Shown one piece after another: positions 1 through 8,486 of a stretch of DNA of 64,000 nt. Numbering within the stretch: the first letter of the stretch is position 1; each line of letters begins with the position of its first letter. A model generated the notes under the pieces. It was given only the letters and a program-made list of their open reading frames with translations. It made no database searches and was not told where the DNA came from. The DNA comes from Mycobacterium sp. 1081908.1 (lineage in GTDB: Bacteria > Actinomycetota > Actinomycetes > Mycobacteriales > Mycobacteriaceae), in assembly GCF_001673535.1 (NCBI RefSeq), contig NZ_LZLY01000068.1:117191-181190 (forward strand), in the 5' to 3' direction. Made by a program: the position numbers and the translations under genes.

Positions 1-1
1 C

Positions 2-730
2 TTCTATCTGTTCACACTGGCGCTGGGCTACGGCGCCGCCGCCATCGTCGGACCGGACCGCATCCTCAAGGCCGCCGGCGGACAAAACTCGGCCGCGCCG
101 CTGCTGGCGTTCCATCTCGGCGGCGTGGTCCTGCTCGGCGTCATTTCCGCGGTGGCGTTCGCCACGATCCTCGCCGTCGTGGCGGGCCTGACGATCACGG
201 CATCGACGTCGTTCGCCCACGACATCTATGCCAGCCTGATCAAGCGGCACAAGGTGACCGAGAGCGAACAGGTCCGGGTGTCCCGCATCACCGCCATCGT
301 GCTCGGCATTTTCGGCATCGCGCTCGGGATCCTGGCCAACGGCCAAAACGTCGCCTTCCTGGTGGCGCTCGCGTTCGCGGTCGCGGCCTCGGCCAACCTG
401 CCGACGATCCTGTATTCGCTTTATTGGCAGCGGTTCAACACCCGCGGCGCGCTGTGGAGCATGTACGGCGGCCTCATCTCGACCATCGTGTTGATCGTCT
501 TCTCCCCCGCGGTGTCCGGCGCGAAAACCGCGATGATCCCCGGCGCGGACTTCGCCTGGTTCCCTCTTTCCAACCCCGGAATCTTGTCGATCCCACTGGC
601 GTTCGTCCTCGGCATCGTCGGCACGCTGTCGTCGCCCGATCGCGGCGACCCGGTGCGCAACGCCGAGATGGAGGTCCGCGCGCTCACCGGCATCGGCGCC
701 GAGCAGGGTGTGCTTTCGCCGAACGTGTAG
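2..730 (+). CDS. Sodium:solute symporter (acetate/cation symporter type), 3' part
   Basis: The 3' 242 codons of an integral membrane transporter; the start lies left of the window. The fragment is rich in hydrophobic helices separated by short polar loops and holds the stretch SFAHDIYASL (about residue 70 of the fragment), which is typical of the SSS family and of ActP-like acetate/pyruvate permeases. It also has the family-like VSRITAIVLG and FAVAASANLPTILYSLYW segments. SSS proteins couple uptake of small carboxylates to sodium. It converges on the acyl-CoA dehydrogenase at 789, separated by 58 bp. The family call is firm; the substrate is not proven by this fragment. Confidence 0.85.
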   Translation, partial: FYLFTLALGYGAAAIVGPDRILKAAGGQNSAAPLLAFHLGGVVLLGVISAVAFATILAVVAGLTITASTSFAHDIYASLIKRHKVTESEQVRVSRITAIVLGIFGIALGILANGQNVAFLVALAFAVAASANLPTILYSLYWQRFNTRGALWSMYGGLISTIVLIVFSPAVSGAKTAMIPGADFAWFPLSNPGILSIPLAFVLGIVGTLSSPDRGDPVRNAEMEVRALTGIGAEQGVLSPNV

Positions 731-772
731 CGGTGGCGACGACGCGCCGACGGCGACCGCCGTGATTACACG
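724..772. terminator. Possible bidirectional terminator between convergent genes
   Basis: CGTGTA at 724-729 is the reverse complement of TACACG at 767-772. A shorter inner hairpin, ACGGCG/CGCCGT at 750-763, sits between them. The location between two convergent stop codons fits a factor-independent terminator, but there is no T-tract and the outer stem is interrupted. Confidence 0.3.
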
Positions 773-788
773 TTGGGCGCGATACGAC

Positions 789-1979
789 TCAGGTTTTTTG
801 AAGCGGCGGTGAGTAATTCGGCTTGCCGAGACCGAGCGTGTACTGGCCGATCATGTTGCGGAACACCTCGAGCGTGCCGCCATAGATGCCCACCAGGGGC
901 GCGAACCGGAAGGCGTACTCGGCGCTCCCGTCGTCGGCGGCGCCGTCGGTGCCGTATGGCAGCGTCGACGCGGTGCCGAGGATGTCCATCAGATCCGGAG
1001 AGATGTCCCGCATGGTTTGCGCGATGGCGACCCGGCCGAAGATGCTCGGGGACGACAGCGCGACTTCCAGCCGGGCGGCGCTGCGGCCCAGGCGATAGGC
1101 GACGGACTTGTCGTCGATCAGGCGGCGCCCGTCGGGGCCGGACCTCGTCACGCACGCGGCGGCATTGTCGACGGCCTCGGCCAGGGATCCGGCCTGGTGC
1201 ATCATGATCGAGGTGTCTTGGAGCCCGTCTGGCGCCGCCGCGACCGCACCGTGCTCGACGTTCAGCGGCTCGCGCAGCACGGTCCAGCCGGCGTTCACGT
1301 CACCCAGCCGGTACTTGTCGTCGACCCGGACGTCGCTGTAGTAGACGATGTTGGTCCGGTCGCCGTCCACCGTGCGGATGCCCTGGATCTCGATGCCCGG
1401 CGAATCCAGCGGAACCAGAAACATGGTCAGGCTCTTGTGTTTCGGGGCCTCCGGGGCGGTGTTGGTGATCAGAAACACGTACTGGCAGTTGTGCGCTCCG
1501 GTGGTGAACATCTTGGAGCCGTTGATGATCCACGCGTCGCCGTCGCGAACGGCGCGGGTCTTGCAGGTGGCGACGTCCGAGCCGCCCTCGGGCTCGGTGT
1601 AGCCCAGGCAGAGCCGGACCTCGCCGCTGAAGACCTTCGGCAGGACCTCGTCGCGCACCTCCGGTGTCCCGAACTTCGCCACCGAGCGCGCCACCATGGC
1701 GGTGGTCCCCCACGTCACCCAGGGCACATGGGCCCGCCGCTTCTCCTGCTCCCAGATGCGGCGCCGGACCCGGCTGAAGCCGCCCTCGGACTCCGACTTC
1801 CACTCGGCCGCCAAATAGCCTGCGGCGCCGAACTTCAGGTGCAGGCCCTCGTCGAAGTTGTCGCCCGTTTCGCGGTCGCGACGCCGGACCTCCTCGGTCA
1901 TGTGGGTGCTCAGGAAGTTCCGCGACTCCTCGAGGAAGGCCTGGTCTTCCTCGGACAGCTCGACTCGGGAGAAGTCCAT
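789..1979 (-). CDS. Acyl-CoA dehydrogenase, large subunit-like (FadE family)
   Basis: A 396-residue flavoprotein of normal ACAD length, expected to oxidise an acyl-CoA at C2-C3 using FAD and ETF. ACAD landmarks are the substrate/FAD loop LGYTEPEGGSDVA (about 125) and INGSKMFTTGAHN (about 150). In the C-terminal helix the usual YEGT catalytic-base motif reads IYGGTLEVFRN, so Gly replaces the usual Glu. That is common in mycobacterial FadE subunits that work in heteromers or take their base from another helix. It is the last gene of a leftward operon, 18 bp after another ACAD gene, which suggests an alpha2beta2 pair. Steroid-side-chain FadE pairs are the best model; the substrate is unknown. 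Confidence 0.88.
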   Translation of the reverse strand: MDFSRVELSEEDQAFLEESRNFLSTHMTEEVRRRDRETGDNFDEGLHLKFGAAGYLAAEWKSESEGGFSRVRRRIWEQEKRRAHVPWVTWGTTAMVARSVAKFGTPEVRDEVLPKVFSGEVRLCLGYTEPEGGSDVATCKTRAVRDGDAWIINGSKMFTTGAHNCQYVFLITNTAPEAPKHKSLTMFLVPLDSPGIEIQGIRTVDGDRTNIVYYSDVRVDDKYRLGDVNAGWTVLREPLNVEHGAVAAAPDGLQDTSIMMHQAGSLAEAVDNAAACVTRSGPDGRRLIDDKSVAYRLGRSAARLEVALSSPSIFGRVAIAQTMRDISPDLMDILGTASTLPYGTDGAADDGSAEYAFRFAPLVGIYGGTLEVFRNMIGQYTLGLGKPNYSPPLQKT

Positions 1980-1997
1980 CGTCTTTTCGCTCCTGTC

Positions 1998-3056
1998 CTA
2001 AGCCGGCTGGGGTGTGCTCTCGCGGGCCGCGACGATCTCGGCGACGCGCAGGGCGGTGGCGCCGGGGTCGCCGCCGGCCAGCGGCCATCCGCGAGCGCGC
2101 ACCAGATACGCCGTGGCGGCGGCCTCGGAGGAAACCCCAAGGCCGCCTTGGATGTGCACCGCCATCGTCGCCGCCTTGGCGGCCTCCTCGGCCATGAAGA
2201 CGAAGGCCGACGGCCCCAGTTCGGGTCGCTCGTCGGGTTCGTTGTCCAGGAACCAGGCGGCGCGGCGGGCGAGGTTGCGGCCGCCCTGAACGGTGATCGC
2301 CATGTTGGCGAGCGGGTGCGAGATGGCCTGCAGGGTCGAGATCGGCACGCCCAGCGTGTAGCGGGTCTTGGCGAACTCCGCGGCGATGGTCATCGTCTCC
2401 TCGACCAGGCCCACCAGGGCCGCCGCGGTCAGCAGCCGCCATTCGTCCAGGGCCCGTTGGTAACTCGCCACCGCGTCGGGCCCTTCGCCGATGACCGTGC
2501 GGGTGTCCGCGGCGGCCGGGTCCACCCAGGCCATCGGCAACCGGCCGAGGTTGTCGACCTTGGCCGGCCGGGTGCCGAAGGTCAGCCGCACGACCTGATC
2601 GCCGTCGCGGACGACGATGTGGTCGGCGATCGAGCCCGTCGGGATCAGCCGGACGCCCGCCGGCCCGTCGAGGCGGGCGTCGAGCCCCACGAGCCGTTCA
2701 CCATCGGCCACCCCCGCGGTGTCGGCGCTCAGCCCGCCCAGGCGGGCGAGCAACCGCGCGGCGCACACGTGGTCGATCCACGGAACCGGCGCCAGGGACC
2801 GGCCGATCTCCTCGGCCACCAGCGTGAGGTCGACCAGCGTCGCTCCGTCGCCACCGGCGGACTCCGGCAGCGCCATGGTGGTGGCGCCCATCGCGCACAG
2901 CCGCTCCCACAGGTTCTTGTCGAACCCGGATGGTTCTGCGGCGCGCACGGTTTCGATCGAGCAGTGGGTCTTGAAGAACTGCTTGTACGCGTTCTGCAGA
3001 TCCACGTGGTCCTCGGTCAGGCTGTAGTCGAGTCTGCGCAGTTCGAAGCGGTCCAT
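1998..3056 (-). CDS. Acyl-CoA dehydrogenase, divergent partner subunit
   Basis: 352 residues from ATG at 3056 (MDRFELRRLDYSL). The reading frame stays open further upstream, but that part overlaps the preceding amidohydrolase gene. It shows the ACAD N-terminal helical domain and the C-terminal segment RYTLGVPISTLQAISHPLAN (about 245), but no YEGT motif and a degenerate middle beta domain. Short, weakly conserved ACADs beside a fuller one are typical of the second subunit of heterotetrameric mycobacterial FadE enzymes. The gene lies 2 bp after the amidohydrolase stop and 18 bp before the other ACAD, so co-translation is likely. The heteromer is inference. Confidence 0.85.
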   Translation of the reverse strand: MDRFELRRLDYSLTEDHVDLQNAYKQFFKTHCSIETVRAAEPSGFDKNLWERLCAMGATTMALPESAGGDGATLVDLTLVAEEIGRSLAPVPWIDHVCAARLLARLGGLSADTAGVADGERLVGLDARLDGPAGVRLIPTGSIADHIVVRDGDQVVRLTFGTRPAKVDNLGRLPMAWVDPAAADTRTVIGEGPDAVASYQRALDEWRLLTAAALVGLVEETMTIAAEFAKTRYTLGVPISTLQAISHPLANMAITVQGGRNLARRAAWFLDNEPDERPELGPSAFVFMAEEAAKAATMAVHIQGGLGVSSEAAATAYLVRARGWPLAGGDPGATALRVAEIVAARESTPQPA

Positions 3057-3058
3057 GG

Positions 3059-3889
3059 TCAACGTTCCTTCCCGAAGAAAAACTCCTGCGCGTTGTTGTA
3101 GAGGTAGTTGTCCAGCACCTCGGGGGGCAGGTCCAGCGCACGGGCTTCGGGTATCACCCGGCGCATGCGCAGCACCGGCCAGTCCGACGCGTAGATCACC
3201 TTGTCCGGGCCCCGCGTCCGCATGTAGTGCAGCAGGCTTTCCGGCAGCCGCTTGGGCGACCACGCCGACGTCATCAGGCGCAGGTTGGCGTACTTGAGCA
3301 GCAACCGGATCGCGACGTCCCACCACGGGTCGGCGCCGTGGATCATGCACAGCCTCAGCTCGGGAAACCGCACGCATACTCGATCCAGGTGCATGGGATG
3401 TTGCACCTCTCCGGGAATCGGCGGGCCCGGGATGCCGGTGTTGACGCACAGCGGGAGGTCCAGCTCCGCGCATTTCGCGTAGAGCGGATAGTAGACGGCA
3501 TCGCTGGGCGGGTACTGCCCGTCGCCCCAAAAACTCGGTCCCACAACCGCATACGCCACCGGCAGATCGCCCACGATGGCGGTCAATTCGCGCAACGACC
3601 GCACCGGGCGCAGCAGGTTCACGCCTCCCATCGCCAGGGCGAACCGGTCCGGCCTGGCCTCGATGAACTTGCGCGCGGTGGTGGACGGGCTGGCGAGATT
3701 GTCCATCAGGATCGCCCGCTGCACGCCCTGCCCGTCCATCTCGTCGAGCAGCTCGGACAGATCGACCGGCGCGAACATCGATTCCGGGCCCTTGAAATAG
3801 TCGTCCCGAACCTTGAGCATCCAGGTCGGCTGGGAGTCGGCCTCACCGAAGTGCACGTTGATCAGGCAGTCAATCGCTTTGGTGTTCAT
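3059..3889 (-). CDS. Amidohydrolase family 2 (ACMSD-like) protein
   Basis: 276 residues with a TIM-barrel metal-hydrolase pattern (PF04909 type). The ATG at 3889 overlaps the stop of the upstream ligase as ATGA. Late-barrel motifs are present: CMIHGADPWWD (about 195) and YASDWPVLRM (about 242), whose Asp is the usual catalytic/metal residue. The N-terminal HxH metal motif is absent: the first strand reads IDCLINVHFGE with a single His. ACMSD-type relatives decarboxylate or hydrate carboxylic substrates, and other members hydrolyse C-N or C-C bonds. Placed between a CoA ligase and an ACAD pair, it probably acts on a CoA-linked or ring-derived intermediate; the reaction is unknown. Confidence 0.8.
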   Translation of the reverse strand: MNTKAIDCLINVHFGEADSQPTWMLKVRDDYFKGPESMFAPVDLSELLDEMDGQGVQRAILMDNLASPSTTARKFIEARPDRFALAMGGVNLLRPVRSLRELTAIVGDLPVAYAVVGPSFWGDGQYPPSDAVYYPLYAKCAELDLPLCVNTGIPGPPIPGEVQHPMHLDRVCVRFPELRLCMIHGADPWWDVAIRLLLKYANLRLMTSAWSPKRLPESLLHYMRTRGPDKVIYASDWPVLRMRRVIPEARALDLPPEVLDNYLYNNAQEFFFGKER

Positions 3890-5505
3890 GACACCTTCTC
3901 TTCGGCTTGTTCTCGGGCCCATCGGTAGTTGGGCTTGCCGTTGCCCAGACGCTGGATCTGCTCCACGAAGATGAACGCCTTGGGCGCCTTGAAATGCGCC
4001 AGCTGCGAGGTGCAGAAGGTATAGAGGGCACGCCCATCGGCGCTCAGGTCGGCGCCCGGGTGTTGCGCGACGAGCGCGACGACTTCCTGGCCCCACCGCT
4101 CGCTGGGCCGTCCGACGACCAGGGCGTCGGCGATGCCCGGGTGTGCCCGCAGCACTTCCTCGACCTCTTCGACGAAGACCTTCTCGCCGCCGGTGTTGAT
4201 CACCAGCGAGTCACGGCCGAAAAGGCGTATGGTGCCGTCCTTTTCAATGGATGCGCGGTCACCCGGTATCACCACCCGCTGGCCTTCGATTTGGGGAAAG
4301 GTGCGCCGGGTGGCCTCGGCGTCGTTGAAGTACCCCAGCGGAATCCGGCCCGTCCTGGCGGCCCACCCGACCTCGTGGTCCCCGGGCCGCAGGAACCGGG
4401 TCCGGTCGGCGGAGACGACGGTGGCGCCTTCCCGCGGCGCGAAGGTTTCGCTCGCGGTGCCGGCGTGGCTGTGCCCGAAGGCCATGTTGCCGCTCTCCGA
4501 GGACCCGTAGCCTTCGATGATGGTGATGTGGGGCAGGCATTCCATCAGTGCCCGTTTGTGTTTCGCATTGGTGGCGGCCCCGCCGGTGCCGATGGCGTTC
4601 AGAAAGGACAAGTCGTAGCGATGGGCGCGCAGCTCGGCGATCAGCGGGCCGGCGTACGCGTCGCCGACCATCGTCATCATGCCCACCTTTTCGCGCTCGG
4701 CGGTTTCCCACACCGACCGGACGTCGAGCTTGTTGCGGTCGTCATAGAGCACGACCGTCAGGCCCGCGCAAAGCGCGGCGAACGCCGTCCACATGCCGGC
4801 CGCGTGCATCAGCGGCGAAACGGCGAACCACGGCGGGCCGCCGCCGCGCACCTTGTCGTGGATCTCGGTGACGCTCGCGTGGTCGGCGCCCACCATCGAC
4901 GAGACGTACATGTCGCTCTGCCGCCACAGCACTCCCTTGGGGCGTCCGGTCGTTCCGCCGGTACACATCATGATCAGGTCGTCGGGCGAGCCCGCCGGGC
5001 GAAGGTCCGTACCGTCGGCCGCCAGGGCGTCGTCCAGCGACACGGCGCCGGGCAATTCCGGGGCGCCGCTTCCGTCGTCGATGGAAACCAGCAGCTCCGT
5101 GCCGTCCGGGGGCAGGACGTCGGCGAACCGAGCGCCCAGGGAGCGGTGGTAGATGATTCCCCGGGGGCGGACATAGGCGAGCAGGTCGGCGATTTCGCGC
5201 GGCGAGTAGTGGTGGTTGACGTTGACCGGCACGGTGCGCGCCTTGAGGCACCCGATCACCATGTCGGGGTATAGGTCGTTGTACATGATGAGCGCGACCC
5301 GGTCCTGACCGCATTCCCAGGGCTCGAGCGTCTCGCGCTCGGCGTGGGCCCCGAATCCCTTGCCGCTGAGGTAATTCGCCAGATCGTCGGTCCGTCGGGC
5401 CGATTCGGCAAACGTGCTTCGGCGGTCTCCGCAGACGGTCATCAGACGATCGGGGATGACGTCGGCGATGGCGTCCAGAACCGCGCCTACGGTCCATTCG
5501 CTCAC
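3886..5505 (-). CDS. AMP-dependent acyl-CoA synthetase (FadD family)
   Basis: About 539 residues. It activates a carboxylic acid to acyl-AMP and then acyl-CoA. Core motifs are the P-loop-like MMCTGGTTGRPKGVLW (about 165), IIEGYGSSESG (about 320), PGDRASIEKDGTIRLFGR (about 405), and GNGKPNYRW near the C-terminus, which supplies the adenylating Lys. I chose GTG at 5505 (VSEWTVGAVLDAIADVIPDR), the usual family N-terminus, preceded by GAGG about 12 nt upstream. An ATG at 5553 would add 16 residues but overlaps the upstream amidohydrolase by 26 bp. It resembles mycobacterial FadD17/19-like ligases of sterol side-chain type; the actual substrate is unknown. Confidence 0.88.
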   Translation of the reverse strand: MSEWTVGAVLDAIADVIPDRLMTVCGDRRSTFAESARRTDDLANYLSGKGFGAHAERETLEPWECGQDRVALIMYNDLYPDMVIGCLKARTVPVNVNHHYSPREIADLLAYVRPRGIIYHRSLGARFADVLPPDGTELLVSIDDGSGAPELPGAVSLDDALAADGTDLRPAGSPDDLIMMCTGGTTGRPKGVLWRQSDMYVSSMVGADHASVTEIHDKVRGGGPPWFAVSPLMHAAGMWTAFAALCAGLTVVLYDDRNKLDVRSVWETAEREKVGMMTMVGDAYAGPLIAELRAHRYDLSFLNAIGTGGAATNAKHKRALMECLPHITIIEGYGSSESGNMAFGHSHAGTASETFAPREGATVVSADRTRFLRPGDHEVGWAARTGRIPLGYFNDAEATRRTFPQIEGQRVVIPGDRASIEKDGTIRLFGRDSLVINTGGEKVFVEEVEEVLRAHPGIADALVVGRPSERWGQEVVALVAQHPGADLSADGRALYTFCTSQLAHFKAPKAFIFVEQIQRLGNGKPNYRWAREQAEEKVS

Positions 5506-5527
5506 TAGCGTACCCAGCCTCGAATAA

Positions 5528-6730
5528 TCAAGCGGCCGATCCGACTTGGACACCGAGCAGGTCTAGCGCGTTGTCGCGCATGATCTTCCGGACATCGGAG
5601 TCGCTGAATCCGGAGAGCTCTTCGGCGAACGACACCGGCGACTCGAGGCCTTCGCCGTGCGGCCAGTCGGAACCGAACAGGATCTTGTCGACGCCGATGA
5701 CCTTGGCCAGCTCGGTCAGGTCGTCCTCGTAGTACGGCGCGATCCAGACGTTGTTGCGCAACTGCTCCACCGGATCCTCGGGGAAATGCCGCGGATAATT
5801 GTTGGCCACCTTCTTCAGGCGTTTGACCAGCCGGTGGACGAAGTACGAACCGTTCTCGATGCTGACCGCCCGGAGTGTGGGGTGCCGGGTGAATACGCCG
5901 TGCACGATCATCGACGCCATCGTGTCGTGGATGGCGCGGTCGTCAAGAAGCACCTGGTCCAGCGGATCCTTTTCCCCGAAGCCCTCGAAGGTCGCCTTGC
6001 CTCCCCACTGCGCGGCGATGTGCAGATATCCGCTGTCGCTGAGGTGGAAGCCCACCGGTATGCCCGCCTCGGCCAGCCGTGCCCACACCGGGTCGTGACT
6101 GGGATCGCCCAGCGACCTCGGCTTGACCACACCGGGCACCGGCGCCGGCCGCACCAGCACCAGCTTGGCGCCGCGCGCCAGCACAAACTCGACCTCTTCA
6201 ACGGCCCTGGCCGGATCGGCCAGTGAAATGATCGGCGCGGCAATGATTCGGTGGTCGGGCCGGTCGAAGCCCCAGTCCTCGTCGAGCCACAGGTTGAATG
6301 CGTGTACCGAAGCCATCGTCGCGTCGATGTCGTGCTTGAGCGCCTCCTCGACACCACAGCCAAACGTCGGCAGCATGAACACCGTTTCGATGTCCTGGGT
6401 GTCCATCACCGTGATCCGCGCGTCGCGGTTCTGGTACTCGGGGTGGTCGGCCAGCCGCTCGACTTTCATCAGCGAGGCCGGATCGACACCTTCGGGAATC
6501 TCGCCGCGGAACAACAGGTCGAGGCACCCCGGCACGATGATCGGGTCGAAGGTGACGTTGGGGATGAAGTGGTTGACGCGGTCCCCGATCACGGCCCAGG
6601 TGCGCTTGCCGTCGCTGACCATCTGCACCCCGCGGCGCTTGAACTTCTTGTCCAGGTGGCGGGTGAAAGCGTCCAGCGGTTCGTAATAGTGGTTGTCGAC
6701 GTCGATCGCCTGGTAATCCAAGTCGGCCAT
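5528..6730 (-). CDS. Amidohydrolase family 2 protein (second copy)
   Basis: 400 residues from ATG at 6730, preceded by AAGGAAG. It has the N-terminal signature AIDVDNHYYEPLDAFTRH, a common actinobacterial subfamily in which the canonical HxH reads NHYY. The C-terminal FGSDWPHGEGL (about 360) has the conserved Asp and His. Another likely metal-site segment is GIPVGFHLSDSGY (about 215). It differs in length and sequence from the 276-residue amidohydrolase downstream, so it is a distinct subfamily rather than a recent duplicate. It is the second gene of the echA-led operon. Members of this subfamily recur in actinobacterial hydrophobic-acid catabolic clusters, but no reaction is established that I can name. 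Confidence 0.82.
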   Translation of the reverse strand: MADLDYQAIDVDNHYYEPLDAFTRHLDKKFKRRGVQMVSDGKRTWAVIGDRVNHFIPNVTFDPIIVPGCLDLLFRGEIPEGVDPASLMKVERLADHPEYQNRDARITVMDTQDIETVFMLPTFGCGVEEALKHDIDATMASVHAFNLWLDEDWGFDRPDHRIIAAPIISLADPARAVEEVEFVLARGAKLVLVRPAPVPGVVKPRSLGDPSHDPVWARLAEAGIPVGFHLSDSGYLHIAAQWGGKATFEGFGEKDPLDQVLLDDRAIHDTMASMIVHGVFTRHPTLRAVSIENGSYFVHRLVKRLKKVANNYPRHFPEDPVEQLRNNVWIAPYYEDDLTELAKVIGVDKILFGSDWPHGEGLESPVSFAEELSGFSDSDVRKIMRDNALDLLGVQVGSAA

Positions 6731-6760
6731 GATCTTCCTTTCCGGTGCCACCGGCAGTGT

Positions 6761-7615
6761 TTAAGCGTCGGTTGGAGTGAGCTTCCCAAGCAAGGGAGGA
6801 AATTGCGGCGGCCGCTTCTCGAGGAAGCTGGTGATGCCCTCAATGACGTCCGGGCGCGGCATCGCCTCGTGCAGCAGGACCTCGGCACGCGACGTGGCGT
6901 CGACGACGTCGCGAGTGGCGTCGCCGTATACCTGCCGTTTGATCACCGCCATCGAAGCCGGCGAGCAGTTTCGCGCGATGTCTTCCGCGTAGGCCAAGGC
7001 ACGGCTCAGCAGATCTTCGGGCGCGACGACTTCCTTGACGAGGCCCAGCTCGGCCGCCTCCTCCGCGAGGAAGGTGCGCCCGCTCAACAACAGGTCGAGG
7101 GCGACTCCCCACGTGGTGAGGCGCGGAAGTATCCAGGAGATGCCGAATTCGGCGATCAGTCCGCGGCGAGCGAACACGGCGGCGAATTTGGCGCCCGCGG
7201 CCGCGAACCGGACGTCGCACATGAGCGCTTGCGTCAGGCCGATGCCGACACAGGCCCCGTTGATCGCCGCGACGACGGGCTTGCGCAGGGTGGTCACGAA
7301 ATGGGGTGGCCGCTCGCCGACCAACGCCGCGAGGTCGGTCTGACCCGCCTTCTCCATCTTCTCGCCGTAGCTGGGCGCCGAACTCGGCGCGCCCAGATAC
7401 GCGCCGGCGCAGAACCCCTTGCCGCGGCCGGTCACCACGATCACCCGGACGTCCGTATCCTGTTCGGCTCGGTCGATCCCGGCGTAAAAGCCGGCGGCGA
7501 TGTCGGGGCCCCACGCGTTCAGGCGATCTGGGCGGTTGAAGGTCAGGATCGCGACGCCGCTCGCCGTGGCCTCGTACAGCACCGCTTCGTCGGAAGCACC
7601 GTCGCTGCCGGACAT
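6761..7615 (-). CDS. Enoyl-CoA hydratase/isomerase family protein (EchA)
   Basis: 284 residues from ATG at 7615; GAGGAGGT lies about 12 nt upstream. Crotonase fold: ILTFNRPDRLNAWG (about 22), the oxyanion-hole stretch VTGRGKGFCAGAYLG (about 62) and INGACVGIGLTQALMCDVRF (about 118). The usual catalytic Glu pair cannot be assigned with confidence. It probably hydrates or isomerises a 2,3-enoyl-CoA made by the ACADs of the same operon. First gene of the leftward set; the promoter region carries the operator-like sequence at 7671-7690. Confidence 0.87.
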   Translation of the reverse strand: MSGSDGASDEAVLYEATASGVAILTFNRPDRLNAWGPDIAAGFYAGIDRAEQDTDVRVIVVTGRGKGFCAGAYLGAPSSAPSYGEKMEKAGQTDLAALVGERPPHFVTTLRKPVVAAINGACVGIGLTQALMCDVRFAAAGAKFAAVFARRGLIAEFGISWILPRLTTWGVALDLLLSGRTFLAEEAAELGLVKEVVAPEDLLSRALAYAEDIARNCSPASMAVIKRQVYGDATRDVVDATSRAEVLLHEAMPRPDVIEGITSFLEKRPPQFPPLLGKLTPTDA

Positions 7616-7670
7616 CTGCCGCGGCACCTCCTCACGCTTGCCTACCGGATCCCCACCGACTTTGTACGCA

Positions 7671-7690
7671 TACTGTATACCTATCGGTAG
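7671..7690. promoter_or_regulatory. Operator-like site upstream of the echA-led operon (site A)
   Basis: TACTGTATACCTATCGGTAG lies 56 bp upstream of the echA start. It nearly matches, in reverse orientation, the sequence in the SDR/TetR divergent region at 10665-10685 (shared TACTGTA, then TACCTATCG, then TAG). The sharing suggests a common regulator, most simply the TetR encoded at 10794. Prediction only. Confidence 0.5.
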
Positions 7691-7820
7691 CGCATTCCAC
7701 AACTGGCTCCGCGGCCGGCCGCAACCCGGCCCAGCAGCGATTTTCCGGCCGCTGAACTGTCATCCGGCCGATGGCCGAAGGTGCTTGGCGATCTTGGCTT
7801 TCCGGTCACCCGGCCGCCGC

Positions 7821-8093
7821 CTAACGGGACGCACGTCGCCCGGTTACGAGCTTGACGATCGCCAGCAAAATCACCGCGCCGAGCAGACAGGTGAGGAACG
7901 AGAAGATCAGGCCTCCGCCGGCGACGTCCACGCCGAAGCCACACAGGAGAAACCCACCGATCAAGCCGCCCAGGATGCCGACCACGATATTGAGAACCAG
8001 CCCCATCTGGGCGTCGGTACTCATGAGCTTGCTGCCGACCCAACCGGCCAGGCCCCCGATGACTATCCAGCCGATCACACCCAGAGTGAGCAT
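7821..8093 (-). CDS. GlsB/YeaQ/YmgE family small membrane protein
   Basis: 90 residues, ATG at 8093 preceded by AAAGG about 10 nt upstream. Glycine-rich hydrophobic helices: GVIGWIVIGGLAGWVGSKLM, then LNIVVGILGGLIGGFLL, then FSFLTCLLGAVILLAIVKLV, ending in a basic tail (TGRRASR). This is the three-helix pattern of the 'transglycosylase-associated'/general-stress family; despite the name no enzymatic activity is established. It is divergent from the CsbD block, another general-stress type family, which suggests shared stress expression. Confidence 0.85.
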   Translation of the reverse strand: MLTLGVIGWIVIGGLAGWVGSKLMSTDAQMGLVLNIVVGILGGLIGGFLLCGFGVDVAGGGLIFSFLTCLLGAVILLAIVKLVTGRRASR

Positions 8094-8148
8094 TCCCGCC
8101 AAAACCTTTCGATAGGCGAACAGCCATCACCCTAAGGCCGTCGGAGGC

Positions 8149-8175
8149 GTTTGAAATGGCGATCCGGCGGGTTTT
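8149..8175 (+). promoter_or_regulatory. SigF/SigB-type promoter candidate
   Basis: GTTT at 8149-8152 and GGGTTTT at 8169-8175 are separated by 16 bp. This fits the mycobacterial SigF pattern GTTT-N15-17-GGGTAT. Transcription would start around 8181-8185, immediately at the small GTG ORF and upstream of csbD. A weaker second candidate is GTTT 8421-8424 with GGGAAG 8442-8447. Confidence 0.45.
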
Positions 8176-8184
8176 CGATGACTG

Positions 8185-8391
8185 GTGAAGACCTCGTCGG
8201 GAGCGCTCGCTCACCGCCTGCGCCAGGCCCGCGCGGTGGCGCTGCGGGCGCAGCTGGCGCTGACGGGCGCTCAAATCCTGTTCTGGGTGGCCCTGATCGG
8301 TGCTCCCGTCGGCCTCGCCCTGCGGGCGCGACGACGCCGCGCGCGACGCGAACTTCCCAGGTCGGGTGGCGCGCCGCCGCTGGTCAACTAA
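8185..8391 (+). CDS. Small hypothetical membrane protein
   Basis: A 68-codon frame from GTG at 8185. It has a basic N-terminus (HRLRQARAVALRAQ), one hydrophobic helix (ILFWVALIGAPVGLAL, about residues 30-46) and a strongly basic stretch RARRRRARRE. There is no Shine-Dalgarno, but the start coincides with the expected transcription start of the SigF-type promoter at 8149-8175, so it could be a leaderless message. It lies 95 bp upstream of csbD on the same strand. No family recognised; it could be spurious. Confidence 0.4.
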   Translation: MKTSSGALAHRLRQARAVALRAQLALTGAQILFWVALIGAPVGLALRARRRRARRELPRSGGAPPLVN

Positions 8392-8486
8392 GGCTGTGGC
8401 GTGCGCCACGTTGCGAGCAGGTTTGCGTCGAAGGGGCAACCGGGAAGGCTTCAGTGAAGCCATCCATCAACGGGAGGGAGATGCAA

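Noticed and set aside
1017..3101. A 694-codon open frame on the plus strand across the acyl-CoA dehydrogenase genes
   Set aside because: It is antisense to two genes with clear ACAD motifs; its composition (Gly/Arg/His/Asp-rich, no domain) is the usual high-GC mirror frame.
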